This document shows, piece after piece, positions 45,100 through 56,992 of a stretch of DNA of 64,000 nucleotides (positions are counted from its first letter, which is position 1; each line of letters starts with the position of its first letter). The stretch comes from Climacium dendroides (lineage: Eukaryota; Streptophyta; Bryopsida; Hypnales; Climaciaceae), in NCBI GenBank assembly GCA_950106755.1, contig OX467085.1:3720001-3784000 (forward strand), given 5' to 3'. A program made the position numbers and the translations under genes. Under the pieces are notes generated by a model. The model worked only from the letters and a program-made list of their open reading frames with translations, was not told the origin of the DNA and ran no database searches.

Positions 45100-45345
45100 C
45101 CACGCATCCAAAAAATCCGCGCAGCTCTTGGAGATTTTTGGACGATAGAAGTCCGATCATAACCTGGACTTTGCCCAAGTCAACCTCAATTCCTCTCTGG
45201 CTGACCACATGTCCCAGGAGTAGTCCGGATGCTAATCCAAAGAAACACTTACCCGGGTGTAGCTTGAGCTTAGTCTTCCGACATCGCTGGAATGTCTTCC
45301 GGAGGTAGGCGAGGTGGTCGCTCTATTTGTTGAAGACCCGGTCAT
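45100..45345 (-). pseudogene. Ty3/gypsy reverse transcriptase fragment
   Basis: The minus strand encodes HLAYLRKTFQRCRKTKLKL, HPGKCFFGLASGLLLGHVV and IEVDLGKV, the end of the RT palm/thumb, up to LRGFFGCV. There it is cut by the hAT-like terminus. One TAG is in frame near 45,330. It may belong to the same minus-strand element as 57,000-58,650. Confidence 0.8.
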
Positions 45346-46293
45346 TATGCAAGCGAATGCCCCCAGGGACATCCGAAGCAGATCCATTTTGTGGATGAAG
45401 AAGGAGTGTACTACACACTTTCGGAACTGGAAGGGTGTGAAGATCCGGTGAATCCAGTATTCCAGATCCAAACCAGATACGGAAGAGGGAAAGCACCTCA
45501 GTAGTTGATCCGCACCAATTTGCATACGCATCCACCGACTGGATCTAGTCAAGGTACTTATTCTACTTCTAGATTCCCACCCGGGTGTTGTTTCGTGTGT
45601 GGAAGTCCCCAACATTATGCCAATAGCTGTCCCCATAAAGGGCAGAGGCAAGGGGCCCCACTAGCGTTACCATGCCAGAATTGTTTAGAATATGGATATG
45701 GAATGAATGAGTGTCCCAGGCCGCAACAGATCCGTACTATTTACAAACATGTAGAAGTCCCACCTCGTGACCAAACCGGACTCAATTACGGATCCACTGC
45801 CAGAATTGAGAATACGGAAAAATGACAACCAAAGGTGGAACTTCCAAAAGTTTTAGAAAGACTCGTTCATCGAGTGTCAACTCAAAGTTCCACCAAAGAC
45901 CAAAGGGATAGGCATAGAACTAGAAGGCAGAGACGGAAAGAAAAGCCTCAGGTAAGCACTCCCATTCCAGAATCCGATTCGAGTGATTGTGATCACACGG
46001 AAGAAACGGATCCTATTAGACCCACAGTAGAAGTAGAAAAAGGGGTCGGACCTCTTCCAATTCCCATTGACATTAGTTCGGAAGTCCGACAGAATCTGGA
46101 CAATATCGGTGTGATTCCGGATCCCAGAAAGAAGAAGGTTACGTTTGAGGATGTTCCGGTTCTGATCAATCCGATACCAAACTTAGATATGTACGACATC
46201 GTGCAAGATATCAAAGATCTGAAAGCTAGTGTCACCTTTGGGCAACTCCTCCATGATAATACAAATTATCAGAAATTGATCCGAGACGCTTAG
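45346..46293 (+). pseudogene. Ty3/gypsy gag nucleocapsid region
   Basis: The frame encodes FVDEEGVYYTLSELEG, then a CCHC knuckle CFVCGSPQHYANSC. A second knuckle follows in which the His is Tyr (CQNCLEYGYGMNEC; the minus-strand relative has His). A spacer with HVEVPPRDQTGLNYGS ends at TGA 45,823. Basic sequence continues to TAG 46,291. Knuckles of this type bind RNA during packaging. The upstream capsid part and primer-binding site are missing. The sequence before 45,346 is a minus-strand fragment. Confidence 0.75.
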
Positions 46294-47410
46294 ACGAAGA
46301 AAAGAACCAGGTGATTCAAACTTCCATCAATCGCAGTCAACTTCTTCCAAATCGAAGACTTTGGAGTGCCAGAATTGGAGGTCGAAGTAGGGGGATATAC
46401 GGTCACCCGGGTTCCAGTTGATGGCGGATCGGGAGTCAACCTAATGTTGGAAGACACCACCTTTCATCTAGGGTACACGACATTCCAAGAAACCGACCAA
46501 GTCTTGAGGATGGCAGATCAATCAAGAGTGTATCCGGTAGGAAGGTTGGCCCGGATTCCAACCCGGATCGGAAAAGAGACTTATCTGTTAAATTATGTAG
46601 TCATCAGGGTATCTAAGGGAAGGCCTTTTCCCATGCTATTAGGAAGACCATGGTTATATGCAGCAAGGGTGCTGGTTGACTGGGGAGCCAAGGAATTCGT
46701 GGTGGGGAAACCTGCCATACGAATACCTTGGAAACATGTTGATCACTTGGGAGAGACTAGTAAGTCCGATGGATATACTACGGATTGGTCTGATCAGGAG
46801 AACTCTGATTCCGTGACTAGTTACTTCACGTCTGTTACGGAACCAGATTTTGAGTTTCCGGAACCCATCCTGGAAATTGCGACAGAAGAAACAGAAACCC
46901 CGACACCAACAATACCGGAAGATCGGTCATTAGGAGAGATGAGCGTTCCGTTATCATACGAATGGATCAAACAACAGCTCAATGAAGAGAATCTTCCAAC
47001 GGTAGGACTGGGTCGAACAAGTCAAGGATCCGTCTGGAGCGAGTTACGGAATGAGGAAGATGGACCAGAGCCGGAAAGGAGGAAGCCTATAGTAAGCCCA
47101 GTGGAGTATGAGGAGGTGAGTGTTACTACGGGAAAGACTTTCTTTGTTAACAAAGCAATGTCTGCTCCAGAGAAAGCTAAATACAAGAAGCTTCTAGAAG
47201 ATTATCTCGATGTCTTTGCTTGGGCACCCTTCGACCTCAGTGGGATACCAGCAGAACTAGGAGAACACCGGATCGACCTTATCGAAGGAGCGGTTCCGGT
47301 ACGCCAACGACAGCACCGGTTAAACCCAAGATATTCTTTGATGGTGAAGGAGGAAATTGACGCCTTGTTAGAAGCCGAGTTTATTTTACCCAGTCCTCAA
47401 CTCAGAATGG
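46294..47410 (+). pseudogene. Ty3/gypsy aspartic protease and linker
   Basis: In the same frame as gag. VPELEVEVGGYTVTRVPVDG leads into DGGSGVNLML, the retropepsin active-site loop (Asp-Gly-Gly-Ser in place of Asp-Ser/Thr-Gly). Further on, FPMLLGRPWLYAARV is the second conserved protease block (LLGRPWL). The linker of about 200 residues is acidic and Ser/Thr/Pro-rich. The RT N-terminus (AKYKKLLEDYLDVFAW, HRIDLIEGAVPVRQRQ) begins before a one-base frameshift near 47,404. The protease would process the polyprotein. Confidence 0.8.
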
Positions 47411-49966
47411 GTTTCACCCATTGTTGTCGTTCCAAAGAAACTAGGCCCAGGAGGAAAGATCAAGATCCGGGTATGCCAAGACTTCCGGAAATTAAATGAT
47501 GCAACCCAGAAAGACTACTTTCCGCTTCCTTTTACGGACATCATTCTTGATCAAGTTTCCGGAAATGAGTGTTACAGCTTCCTTGATGGCTTCTCCGGAT
47601 ACAACCAGGTTTTCATCCGGTTATTAGACCAGCTGAAGACCACCTTCACGACAGAATGGGGAACCTTTGCATTTACCCGGATGTCCTTCGGATTATGCAA
47701 TGCCCCCGGAACTTTCCAACGATTCATGATGGACATCTTCTAGGATTTTCTACGCCACTTCCTAGAGGTATTCATCGATGACTTTGCTATCTACAGTTCC
47801 AAAGAAGCGCACCTGGAATACCTGCGGAAAACCTTTCAGAGATGCAGGGAGACAAATCTCAAACTGCATCCCGGAAAGTGCTTTTTCGGAATGGAATCCG
47901 GAATCCTCTTAGGACATGTGGTTAGTCGGAAAGGGTTAGAGGTAGACCTGGACAAGGTCAAAGCCATACTCACCCTTTCTGCTCCAACCTGTGTACGTGA
48001 GATCCGAGGATTCCTTGGTTGTGTAGGGTATTATCGGAGATTTATAGATGGATATGCACGGAAAGCTACTCCACTTACGGAACTGCTAAAAAGGGATACT
48101 GAGTATTTGTGGAATGTGGAACGGCAAGCAGCTTTTGAGACTTTGAAATCAACGTTAGTCAAGGCCCCTATTTTGTCTTCACCGGATTGGACCAAGGAAT
48201 TTCATGTTACCCTAGACGCTTCTGGATGGTGTTTAGGAGCAATTCTCTGGCAACACGATAGTCACCAGAGAGAATGCCCCATTTACTACTCCAGCAAACA
48301 AATGAGCTTGGCGGAAAGGAAGTACACCACCACGGAGCGGGAGGCATTGGCAGTGGTCTATGCATGTAAGAAATTCCGACATTACCTGCTTGGGTATCGA
48401 GTAATATTCTACACGGATAATGATTCACTCAAGTATCTAGTAAACAAACCTGACCTTTCCGGAAGAATAGCAAGATGGGTGTTATTGCTCCAAGAATTCA
48501 ATTATAAAGTAAAAGTGAAATCCAGAAAGTCAAATGTAAATGCGAACTACCTCTCTAGATTTAGGGGACTGACTTCACTTGAAGACATTTCCACAGAATT
48601 CCCGGATGACTTTCCGGAAATTCCGGAAGAATCTGTGTTCCACCTACAAGAAGGAACTCGATCGGATTACCAGGACATCATAGATTTCCTTGTAGATGGA
48701 AGATACCTGGAAGGGTTAAACAGGAAGGAGAAAATCATGTTCTACCATAAGGTTGGCCCTTACTCACTAATTAAGGGAACCTTATTCAAAATGGGAGTGG
48801 ATGATCAGCTAAGGCGATGCGTGGAAACAAAGGACCAGAAGAAGATAATGCAAGCCTTGCATTCCGGACCTTCTGGAGGACATTTCGCAGCTATCACCAC
48901 CGTGAACCGGATCCGAGCAGCCGGATATTGGTGGCCATATCTGATCCGGGACATCAAGAAGCATGTGGGGAGCTATGACCAATGTCAACGAATAGGGGCT
49001 CCTTCCTTCCGGAACCATTGGCCACTCGTTCCAATCATGCCTATTGCCCCCTTTGAGAAATGGGGAATAGATTTCATAGGTCCCATTTCTCCAGTTACAG
49101 CTAGAAGAAAGAAGTATATCATCTTGGCGACGGATTATGCCACCAAATGGGTGGAAGCACGGGCTACTCGAAATAGTTCCGCCTAGACTGCAACATCGTT
49201 CCTATTCACGGAAATTCTGATGAGGTTTGGACACCCACTAGAGTTATTCAGTGATCGAGGACTCCATTTCCTGAATGATACCATTCAGAATATTACCAAG
49301 AGATATTTGATCACCCACCGGAAGACCACTCCTTATAACCCAAGGGCAAACGGTTTGACGGAACGAGCCAATGGAGTAGTAGAAAAGGTTTTGAATAAAA
49401 CCATCTCTAAGCACAAGACGGATTGGGATTTGAAACTTCCATCGGCAGTCCATACATACAACACCTCACAGAAGACTACCATTGGGAGAAGTCCATTCTT
49501 TCTTGTATTTGGACAGGAGACCACCCATGGGATTGAGTTAGAGGTGGAATCACACCGAGTGATGTCGACCCGGAACGCTATCCGAACCAGCGATCCGAAC
49601 ATCCGGCTGATGGCTATCGAAGATTTGGAGGAGGCAAGATTGGTGGCCCTCGATCACACGAAGAAAGTATAGGAAAAAAGAAAGGCAGATCATGACAAGA
49701 AATTACCAACCAATCACAGGACCAAGGAAGGGGAGTTAGTTCTATTATATGATAGCCGTTACCGGATTTTTCCAAGAAAACTTCACACCAGATGGATGGG
49801 TCCATATAGAATGCGACAGTTATTCTCTAATGGATCCATTCAACTGGAAGATCTTCAAGGGGTTTGGATGGACACAAGGGTGAATAAATCCCGGGTCAAG
49901 ACGTACGCACAGGAGTCGGATTCCCAAGACGAAGATGAGGATGTTCGCAGGGACTCTCACAGTTGA
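47410..49966 (+). pseudogene. Ty3/gypsy reverse transcriptase, RNase H and integrase
   Basis: After the frameshift a single frame holds the RT palm: RVCQDFRKLNDAT, FSGYNQVFI, MSFGLCNAPGTFQRF and the active site FIDDF (for YxDD). RNase H follows (LDASGWCLGAIL, YTDNDSLKYLV). Integrase has a zinc-binding region with HSGPSGGHF but YDQC where C-x-x-C is expected, then WGIDFIGP, FSDRGLHF and NGLTERANG carrying the Asp-Asp-Glu triad. Stops in frame are TAG 47,741, TAG 49,184 and TAG 49,670. The C-terminal end (KLHTRWMGPYRM) lacks a chromodomain. Gene order PR-RT-RH-IN identifies Ty3/gypsy. This copy is inactive. Confidence 0.9.
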
Positions 49967-49974
49967 AAAAGGGG
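49965..49974 (+). other. Polypurine tract
   Basis: GAAAAAGGGG ends three bases before TGTGGG at 49,978. This is the expected plus-strand primer position directly upstream of a 3' LTR and supports 49,978 as the LTR start. Confidence 0.8.
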
Positions 49975-51059
49975 TAATGTGGGAATCCGGAATCCGGAAA
50001 CGGATCAATAATACAAGAAGTAGGTGCGAAAAATAGAAAAAAATCAAAAAAATTATAGTTAGTGCGTGATTTTTGGACTAGATAGCTTGAATTAGGAAAT
50101 AAGCGTTCCGGCACAACCCATAACCGGAACTTATCCGGATCCGGAATTCGGACTCATCCAGAACACAGGAACCTACTGTATAGGTCTCGTAGCTACGGAA
50201 GTAGGATACCGTTAATACAACGGACCTGTAGCCGTTGTCCTTAAGCCCGTAAAAAGACGGTTTAGTATTTAAGCTGTCTTCCTAGGGTTTTCCTCTTCAC
50301 TTTCCTATTTTGTGTGCCTGAGACTGTTTGTGTGAGTAGTTGAGAGAAAGAGTGGTGAGTTAGCGACTGAAGTAGAACTACTTTTCTCTCGTTCTGACTT
50401 AGATCTTATGGCATCCGGACCAGTACGGAAGGTAGCGGTATCTGCCCGGGTTATCTCTCCGGCCATTCTGGATAGCCCGGAACTACACAAGTAGTTAAGG
50501 AGGACTTAACTAAGTTAGGATGTGTCGGACTACTACACCGACCATGGAACCTCAAGAGTGAAGAGATGATTCAAGAGCTACTTCACGGTGTTCCGAATCA
50601 GTATAAGCTCACTTTGAGAGGGCGGCCAGTCGCGTGGACCGAGGACATCTGGGCGGACGTCTATTAGTTCCGGAAGAGTGGGAACGGGTTAGCATCGAGG
50701 GCGGACCATTTTGTAGCTGGGAAGTTCACTGGGTCTGCAAACCCTAAGGACGGATTCGCTATCAACGAGTGCAAGTGTGACAAACTCATATTTTTGATTT
50801 TCTTTGTTTACCTTTTTAAGTAGAACAGAAACTAGAAATAGGTATCCGGATCCATCTAAAAAGAGAGAAATAAATCAAAAATAGTCACAAAAGGACCTTA
50901 CGGAACTAATCCGGTTTTAGGCAGAAACGGATCGGATTAGAATCTCAACCGGAATGGATTTTTAACTGGATCCTCCTCGACTGGATTGGAGAGAACCGGA
51001 TGTCAAGAACCGGACCGGATACCCGACCGGTCATAATGACCAGTCTAGGGCGTTAGGAT

Positions 51060-51068
51060 TATATAAAG
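51060..51068 (+). promoter_or_regulatory. TATA box of the solo LTR
   Basis: TATATAAAG about 315 bases upstream of the ORF start at 51,375. It would place the transcription start (U3/R border) before the ORF, so the ORF lies in the transcribed R/U5 part of the LTR. Confidence 0.7.
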
Positions 51069-51374
51069 CCTGGCCCTACCTATTTTTAGGTCTTTGGTTT
51101 TCACGTGTTGTCGTTTCCTGTCTTAGCGCTTGACGTTTTTTCGTTTACAGCGGCTAGGGGAGAAAGTACAAGAGGGCCAAGTAGTGAGTGAGAGGTGTAA
51201 GACGGAGAGATCGCCTCCGGGCGCAAGAGGGTGAGACTTGAGCGCGGGCGGATACGGAACAGTGAGAGACTGAGATTGTGAGCACGCGAGGAGGGTGGTT
51301 TGCAGGTGGAGCGGAAAAGTGAGAGTGCTCCCTTGTTAGGTCAGTAGAGAGTGAAACCGGGTAGAGCCGCCCTC

Positions 51375-53046
51375 ATGCCGCGGTTGAACCGGAAGAGACC
51401 AAGCTCTAGCACCCCGCCCCCGAGTGTAGTAAAACTGAGGAAGGTAGTTCCGCTCATGCCGCCCAAGAAACCGGAACAGGGAGAACTCAGAGAGGACTTA
51501 GCGTCCATGGGTTGTCAAGGATTAGCCTTGAAACCTTGGGGGTTCAAAGATGAGGGGATGATTAGGGAAATCCTGAGTGGCGTATCGAATCAATTCAATA
51601 ACACCTTGAGAGGGAATCCGGTCCAGCGGACCGAGGAGTTGTGGCGGGACGTATACGGATTCCGGACGGGAGGACTTGGGCTTGCCGGCCGGAAGGATGA
51701 TTTCATCCAGGGCAAGTTCGGAAGTGTCGTGAATCCGAAGGATGGCTACGCAGTGGAGGATTGTCTCGATGACCGAGAGCGTCGCCTGCTCCAATTCCTT
51801 GTTCCGGTTCTACATCCGGAAAAGCCCACCAGGTTGACTATCACCCTAGGTAACACAATCTTCGGAGCGCTGAGCGGAAACCGGAGAGTAGACTGGGGCC
51901 GGATCTTTTTTGATCTGGTGTCCCAGCTTACTACAAGAGTGGGGAGAAGTAGGGCTACCCCATTGTGCCCTTATGTGTACCACCTCTACCAACAACAGGA
52001 ACTGCTGACGGAAGTGGAGCTGAAGGTATGGAAGGCCCAGGAGCGGACCATGAAGTACAGTGAATCCGAGTCCGACCAAGAAGCGGATTCCGAAAACGAA
52101 ACCGAGGAGGAGGAAGAGGAAGACGAAGACAAAGAGGAGGAACCACCGTTCACCTCCAAGAGGCAGAAGACCACGCCGACTCGGAATCAAGGAACGCCTC
52201 CGAGTCACCCGCGGCCGCGCAAGGAGGACGCTCCATCCGGACTGGATGTGCCGTCCGGATCGGGAACTGGAGATCCATTCAACGAGTTGGTCGGGATACT
52301 CTGCGGAATCCGGGTGGATTGGGAAGTTAAGAAGCGGACGCTCGGGGAGATCGCGCAATTAATTGGAGCGAAACCGGACAGTCAGTTACCGCAGCGGGTA
52401 GCTGAGAGTGTCATCAATCCGGATGAGCTCCGGAAGATAAAGGCGGAAAGCAAGCGGCAACATGATGAGTTGGACACCCTCAAGGCCGAACTTTTCGCCT
52501 TACTCGAGAACGCCACCGCAACAAGGGAGATGGCGGAGGAAATGAAGAGGCTAGCCGCAGAGGTAAAGGACGTGCTCGGAGGACCCGGAGCCGCGGTCAC
52601 CAAGGCGCGCCTGTTCGAAGAGGAGGTGCACAAGGACAAGAAGATATTCGGAACAAGGGTGGTGCACATCTTCACCGATTTTGAGGAGCAGATGGAGAAG
52701 CTCCTATCCAAGGCACAGGAGTCAACGGACTGGATCGTAGAGAGCAGCCAGAAGTTGAGAGAGATTCCGGTCCGGTTCTCTGAAATTTTCTCTTCCGGAC
52801 TTGTTTCCGGAAGAGGCAGCTCAGGAACCGGGAAAGGACAAGACGCCCCAATCAAGTAGGGCACAGAAGAAGACGCCCTCGACCGGACCGCAGCCGATCG
52901 ATTTAGACTCCCCGGAAACTCAGGAAGATCACCCGGCTCCACCTCCAGATGGGGAACGGAACCGGAATCTATCTGAAGTGTTCGAGCAATTGGAAAGACT
53001 TGACGAGAGCCCTACCATTGGATCTCGAGTATATGAGACAGAATAG
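51375..53046 (+). CDS. ORF-L in the solo LTR (best preserved copy)
   Basis: ATG 51,375 (MPRLNRKRP) is preferred, with an upstream GTG also in frame. It is open to TAG 52,857, but from about 52,795 the +1 frame (FPEEAAQEPG to 53,046) looks like the true C-terminus, so there is probably one frameshift. The protein has a basic N-terminus and a globular domain with LREDLASMGCQGLALKPWG, DIQGKF-like and KPTRLTITLGNTIFGALSG blocks, ending YVYHLYQQQELL. A very acidic Glu/Asp run and a Pro-rich region follow. The Lys/Glu-rich coiled coil contains VTKARLFEEEVHKDK and GTRVVHIFTDF. It is homologous to ORF-L copies 1, 2 and 4. No enzyme motif or zinc knuckle was seen. A structural (gag-like) role or a DNA/RNA-binding accessory role is possible; neither is shown. 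Confidence 0.7.
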
Positions 53047-54203
53047 GAAGTGTTGTAAAAATAGGAATTATAAAGTAGGAACCGGAATGGAATCCGGTTA
53101 GGATAAGGTAGGACTGGATTGTCAGCGCCTTCAGAGGCGGAAATCATGTATTCTCTTTTTGCTTTTTGCTTTTCGTATATAAAACAATCTTTGAACTGAA
53201 GACGGGGAGAGTTCTTTTTGGCATTTCCTTGCATACTTTCCATTGACCTGGCTTTGTGTATTCTTCCCGAGTGTTGGCAGGAGTGCACGGATTTAGAGTA
53301 AGAGGGTATGTACGGAGGGGTTGGTAGAGTTCTCCCTTTGATGTATGTTTCCGATTCTAAGTACATGTGAGTAGGTTATGAAGAGTTAGGAGTGGATTCC
53401 AGTTCCTCAGCATCTGTAGAAGCTTTACATTCCGGGTAAGAAAGCCGTTGATTAGGCTAGGCGGATAGGGAGGGATTCCTTAGCTGTGCTAGAACTCCTG
53501 GGTGGGAAATCCGGTTGAGTGTCCTGACTCCTGTGAGGTCTTGCCACCATTGTTGGTAAACGGAAGAGTTCGGTAGAGGTTGGAACGGACGGATGCACTT
53601 GTAGCCACCTAACTTCGTATAGAACGGATTCAGCATCAAGGTTGTTGTAGTATGAGAGGATCGTACGGGGGGTCTTTGTGTGACCTGTGATCCGGATTGC
53701 CATTTGGATTGCTGTGAAGGACCAAACCGGATCCTGGTTAGATAGGGGATTAGCGGATAGGAAAGTGGATCTTCAACCACTATAAGTCACGGAAGGAGTG
53801 GTGGGCCTACCACTTTCAAAATCAAGCGGCAAACCCTCTGATGGTAAAACAGAGGCAAAACTAAACCGGATACGAAAGGGTGGACCGGAACAGATCTGCC
53901 TAGAAGGACACTTAGGACCGAAAATTGTAGAAGCCTGAGTTGGGAAGTTTATCAATGAACCGGAAAATTAGCGAAACCGGATTGAGGATAAAATCTGATC
54001 GTAGTCTTCTGGTTGGTTTTGGAGGTTCCGGATTTCAAAGGTAAAACCGGAAACTAGAATTTAAGGGTTAATTGGGTTTAGCTCCTTGTTAGAGTTAGCT
54101 ACTTCACAGGATCTCGTGGGTTCGATCTTTAGGGTCATTTTGTTATACTCTAGAGTGATTTTTGTAAGTATAATAGGGAAATTGCTTACTTTGTGCTGCG
54201 ACA
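53047..54203 (+). other. Non-coding 3' third of the solo LTR
   Basis: No gene was seen. It is the counterpart of 43,700-44,890 in LTR copy 1, rich in CCGGA words, and ends at the LTR terminus. Confidence 0.5.
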
Positions 54204-56992
54204 GCAAGGACGAGAGACATAGGCGGATACTAGAGTTTCTGATTCCGATCTTGTATCCGGAAAAGCCAACACGGGTTACCATTACGGTGGCCAATACTAT
54301 CTTTGGGGCTATGGAGAACCGAGTAGTGCTGTGGGGTAGGATCATAGCCAGGATAGTGGCTAAATTAGCAGATCACGTGACCCGAGCAAAGGCGAGTCCA
54401 GTTAGCACCTACTTGTTTCATCTGTACCATCAATAGGAACTTTTGAGTGCGGCGAAAGTAATCCAGTATGACACCGGAAAGGCGATCCTATCGTACGGAC
54501 TTTCCGGGGAGGAAACGGAAGATCCGGTCGAGTCTGATCTAGAGGAACTTCCCGAGGAACGTCTGACCGACCCAAGGACCAAGAAGAGGAAGTCAACCGA
54601 TCCGGGGTCGAGAATCAAGCCACAGACGATGGAGAGGGGGGAGTCCAGCAAGGGACCTGAAATGGAAACGGAATCCGCATTTTTCAATGCGGGGCTCGAG
54701 TGGATATATGAAGCCAAGGTACTCCACGACGGTCTGTCGGATTTGGTGATAGATACCGCGGAAGTTTTGAAGGTGGAGCCGGATCAGATCGTGGAAGCTG
54801 TCAAGCGATTGCCCAAACCGGAGGATCTGAAGAAGAGGGAGGAGCGGATCCAGGAGTTGGAGGCGGAACGGAACCAACTCCAGGCCCGAGTGAATTGGGC
54901 GGAAGGGGAAATGGCAGCTGCAAAAGAGAAAGAGAAAGAGGCTCTCACTCTAGTCAAGAATCTATCCGGAGTAGGCAACATCAAGGTCGACATCATCACA
55001 AAAGCTGCCTTGTTTGACTCGAAGATGATATCGGAAGGCCACATTATCGGAACCAAGGTAGTTACCATCCTCGTAGACTTCACCGCGAGGATAGAGCGAG
55101 TTTTGAAGGAGATCCAGTAGTTACTGGCGGCTATCGACCCAAACCATGCAATGGATTTCTCCACCTTTCCGGAACTTCCTTTTGTCTCAGGTACCCTAGG
55201 GAAACCAATGGCAGATCATGCAACCCGGATGGAGGGTTTGAGGGGGATACTCACACCAACCGAGCTTTCCGCCAGCAAAATGCGGATGACGGAGTTGAAT
55301 TTGAGGCCAGCCTCGGAACCGGAACTTGAGTCTAGCGCGAAATCGGTTCCGGTGCCATCTAAGTTCTCAACCCCGGAAGTTCCCAAGTCCCAAACAGTGC
55401 CGAACTTGATGACCGGATCATTCAAGGTTCCGGGACAGCAAGTTAGGGGAGATCTCATCAATCAGATCGGTGGGATGACCAATCCGGCTCGGACTAATCC
55501 GAAAGGATTTGTGCACATGCAAGAGACCACGCCGGAGAAAGGAAGCGAACCCGCAACATTGGAGGATACAACACCAGAGAAGGAGAAGGAAGTTCAAGTC
55601 ATCGAAGATTCTGAGGAGGAGAGTGCCCACTCCACTTCCAGAACCAAAGACGACAGCGATCCGTCTCCCGCAACGCGCCATATCCAAACTCGGGCCACAG
55701 CAAAAACTACGCCAGCAAAGAATACGAAGGGGATACCTACCAGCCAAGCAGGGAGCCGTTCAAGGAAAGGACAGAAGCCAAAACATTAGGGTTCGTAGGA
55801 GAAGAAGTATAGAATCCGGAACGGGGTTCCGAGCATGGACCCGGTTTCCAGAATCTTAGGCGGATAGTCAGGAAATCTGACAATCTCGGACAGTAGTTAG
55901 TAATCTTTCCGGATATCCCGGGAGGTTCAAGGATTGGTGGCCTGGATTTCCGGGTTTCCTTTTCAGGCTTTTAGGAGTTCATTTTGGGTTTTTGTGTTAG
56001 TATTTTAAGGGCAGGCAAGTTAGTTGTTTGCCATTCCATCCTACTCCATTCCGTTTTAGTGCTTTCACGTATGTATTACAACTCTCTTTTCTTAACCTAA
56101 GTCAGCTAGGGTACCTCTAGCTGCACTTTTGCTTAGACAGGGTCTTTTGGTTGAGTGTATGCATGGGTGTGTGACCTGGTACTGGAGAAAGAGAAGGGAG
56201 GGAGAGGAGGAATCCGGATCTTGGGCTACTGATCTCTTGGAGTTGAGCTGAGTGGGAGGAATGTGAACTGAGTAAGGGAGTGTAAGTGCAACGTGCTTTT
56301 AAATTGCCGGAACGGCAATCCGGGTAAGAGGGTAGAGGGCCCTGCGAGTCCAAAACTAAGAGGGTTCTGTGCGGAGATAAGCAACCGCCAAAAGAAAGGA
56401 ACTCCCGCTACTCCGAAAAGTTTACCAACCTCCCCCTGGGTACATTGTCTTCCCCTTGAAACTCTATTCCTTTGGATCTATGAGTTCGGATCCGTCGTTG
56501 TAGTAAAAAGAGGTGTGAGAATTTCTTTGTATGACTTGATTCTAGATCGACCAATCCAGAAACTATAAGAGGATACTCCTTCCCTCCTCCTACAACTGTG
56601 TTGTCTTGGGTGTATTGTTTAGTAGATTTAGAGTATAGAAAGGATAATTGCACAAGTGGTGAGTCCCCACCCCTTTCTAGATCAAGGGCGGACCCTTTGA
56701 GGGTAAAACAGAGGCCACAAAAACCAGTGACAGAAGAGAGACGGAACTCAGTTCCGGAGGTATCCGGATCCGGAACGGAATCCGGAAATGTACTAAGTTT
56801 CCGGAATAAAGTAGGGAAGTGAAAGAAGAGGGATTAAGTGAGTAGTCACAATCCGGATGCTTCTAATTCAATCGATATCTTACTAGAAGTTCCTGGAACG
56901 ATAATTCGTGTCATCTTGCAACAATTGGTTGTTGTAAGGATACTTACGGCTAACTGCGTGTACGACACCCTTCTTCCAGAATAGGTGCTAAA

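Larger units (their letters stand above)
50776..54203 (+). repeat. Complete solo LTR, 3,428 bp, with target duplication
   Basis: TGTGACAAACTC at 50,776 and TGCTGCGACA ending at 54,203 are flanked on both sides by GCAAG (50,771-50,775 and 54,204-54,208). Removing it and one GCAAG restores continuity with LTR copy 1 (GAGTGTAAAGACGAGAG there). It is a different subfamily from the surrounding LTR. It contains a TATA box, a long ORF and no gag/pol genes. Confidence 0.95.
50408..55789 (+). pseudogene. ORF-L copy 2, split by the nested solo LTR
   Basis: Starts at ATG 50,408 and is cut at 50,775. It resumes at 54,209 within the motif after the 'NEC/KDERHR' segment and runs to 55,789. In-frame TAG codons lie near 50,493 and 50,666, at 54,434 (shared with copy 1) and at 55,118 (AAG in copy 1). 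Unlike copy 1, the frame around 54,790 is intact (QIVEAVKRLPKP). It also keeps a block of about 12 residues (METESAFFNAGL) that copy 1 lacks. The C-terminal tail is Pro/Thr/Glu-rich and ends in basic residues. Confidence 0.65.
49978..56967 (+). repeat. Large LTR (copy 2), interrupted by a nested solo LTR
   Basis: 3' LTR of the gypsy element at 45,346-49,966. Its own sequence is 49,978-50,775 plus 54,209-56,967, about 3.56 kb in total, TGTGGG...ACGACA. Bases 50,776-54,203 belong to a different LTR inserted into it. A TATTTAAG word near 50,264 could be its TATA box. Bases 55,790-56,967 are the non-coding 3' third. Confidence 0.85.

Noticed and set aside
45232..45651. 139-residue minus-strand ORF
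   Set aside because: Its right half is antisense to the gag frame at 45,346-45,825, which has recognisable zinc knuckles; its left half is out of frame with the RT fragment.
41359..49977. LTR copies 1 and 2 as the matched pair of one element
   Set aside because: The internal side of copy 1 (from 44,891) has no primer-binding site or gag start; it continues into a GC array, a hAT-like terminus and a minus-strand RT fragment. Copy 1 fits better as a solo LTR.
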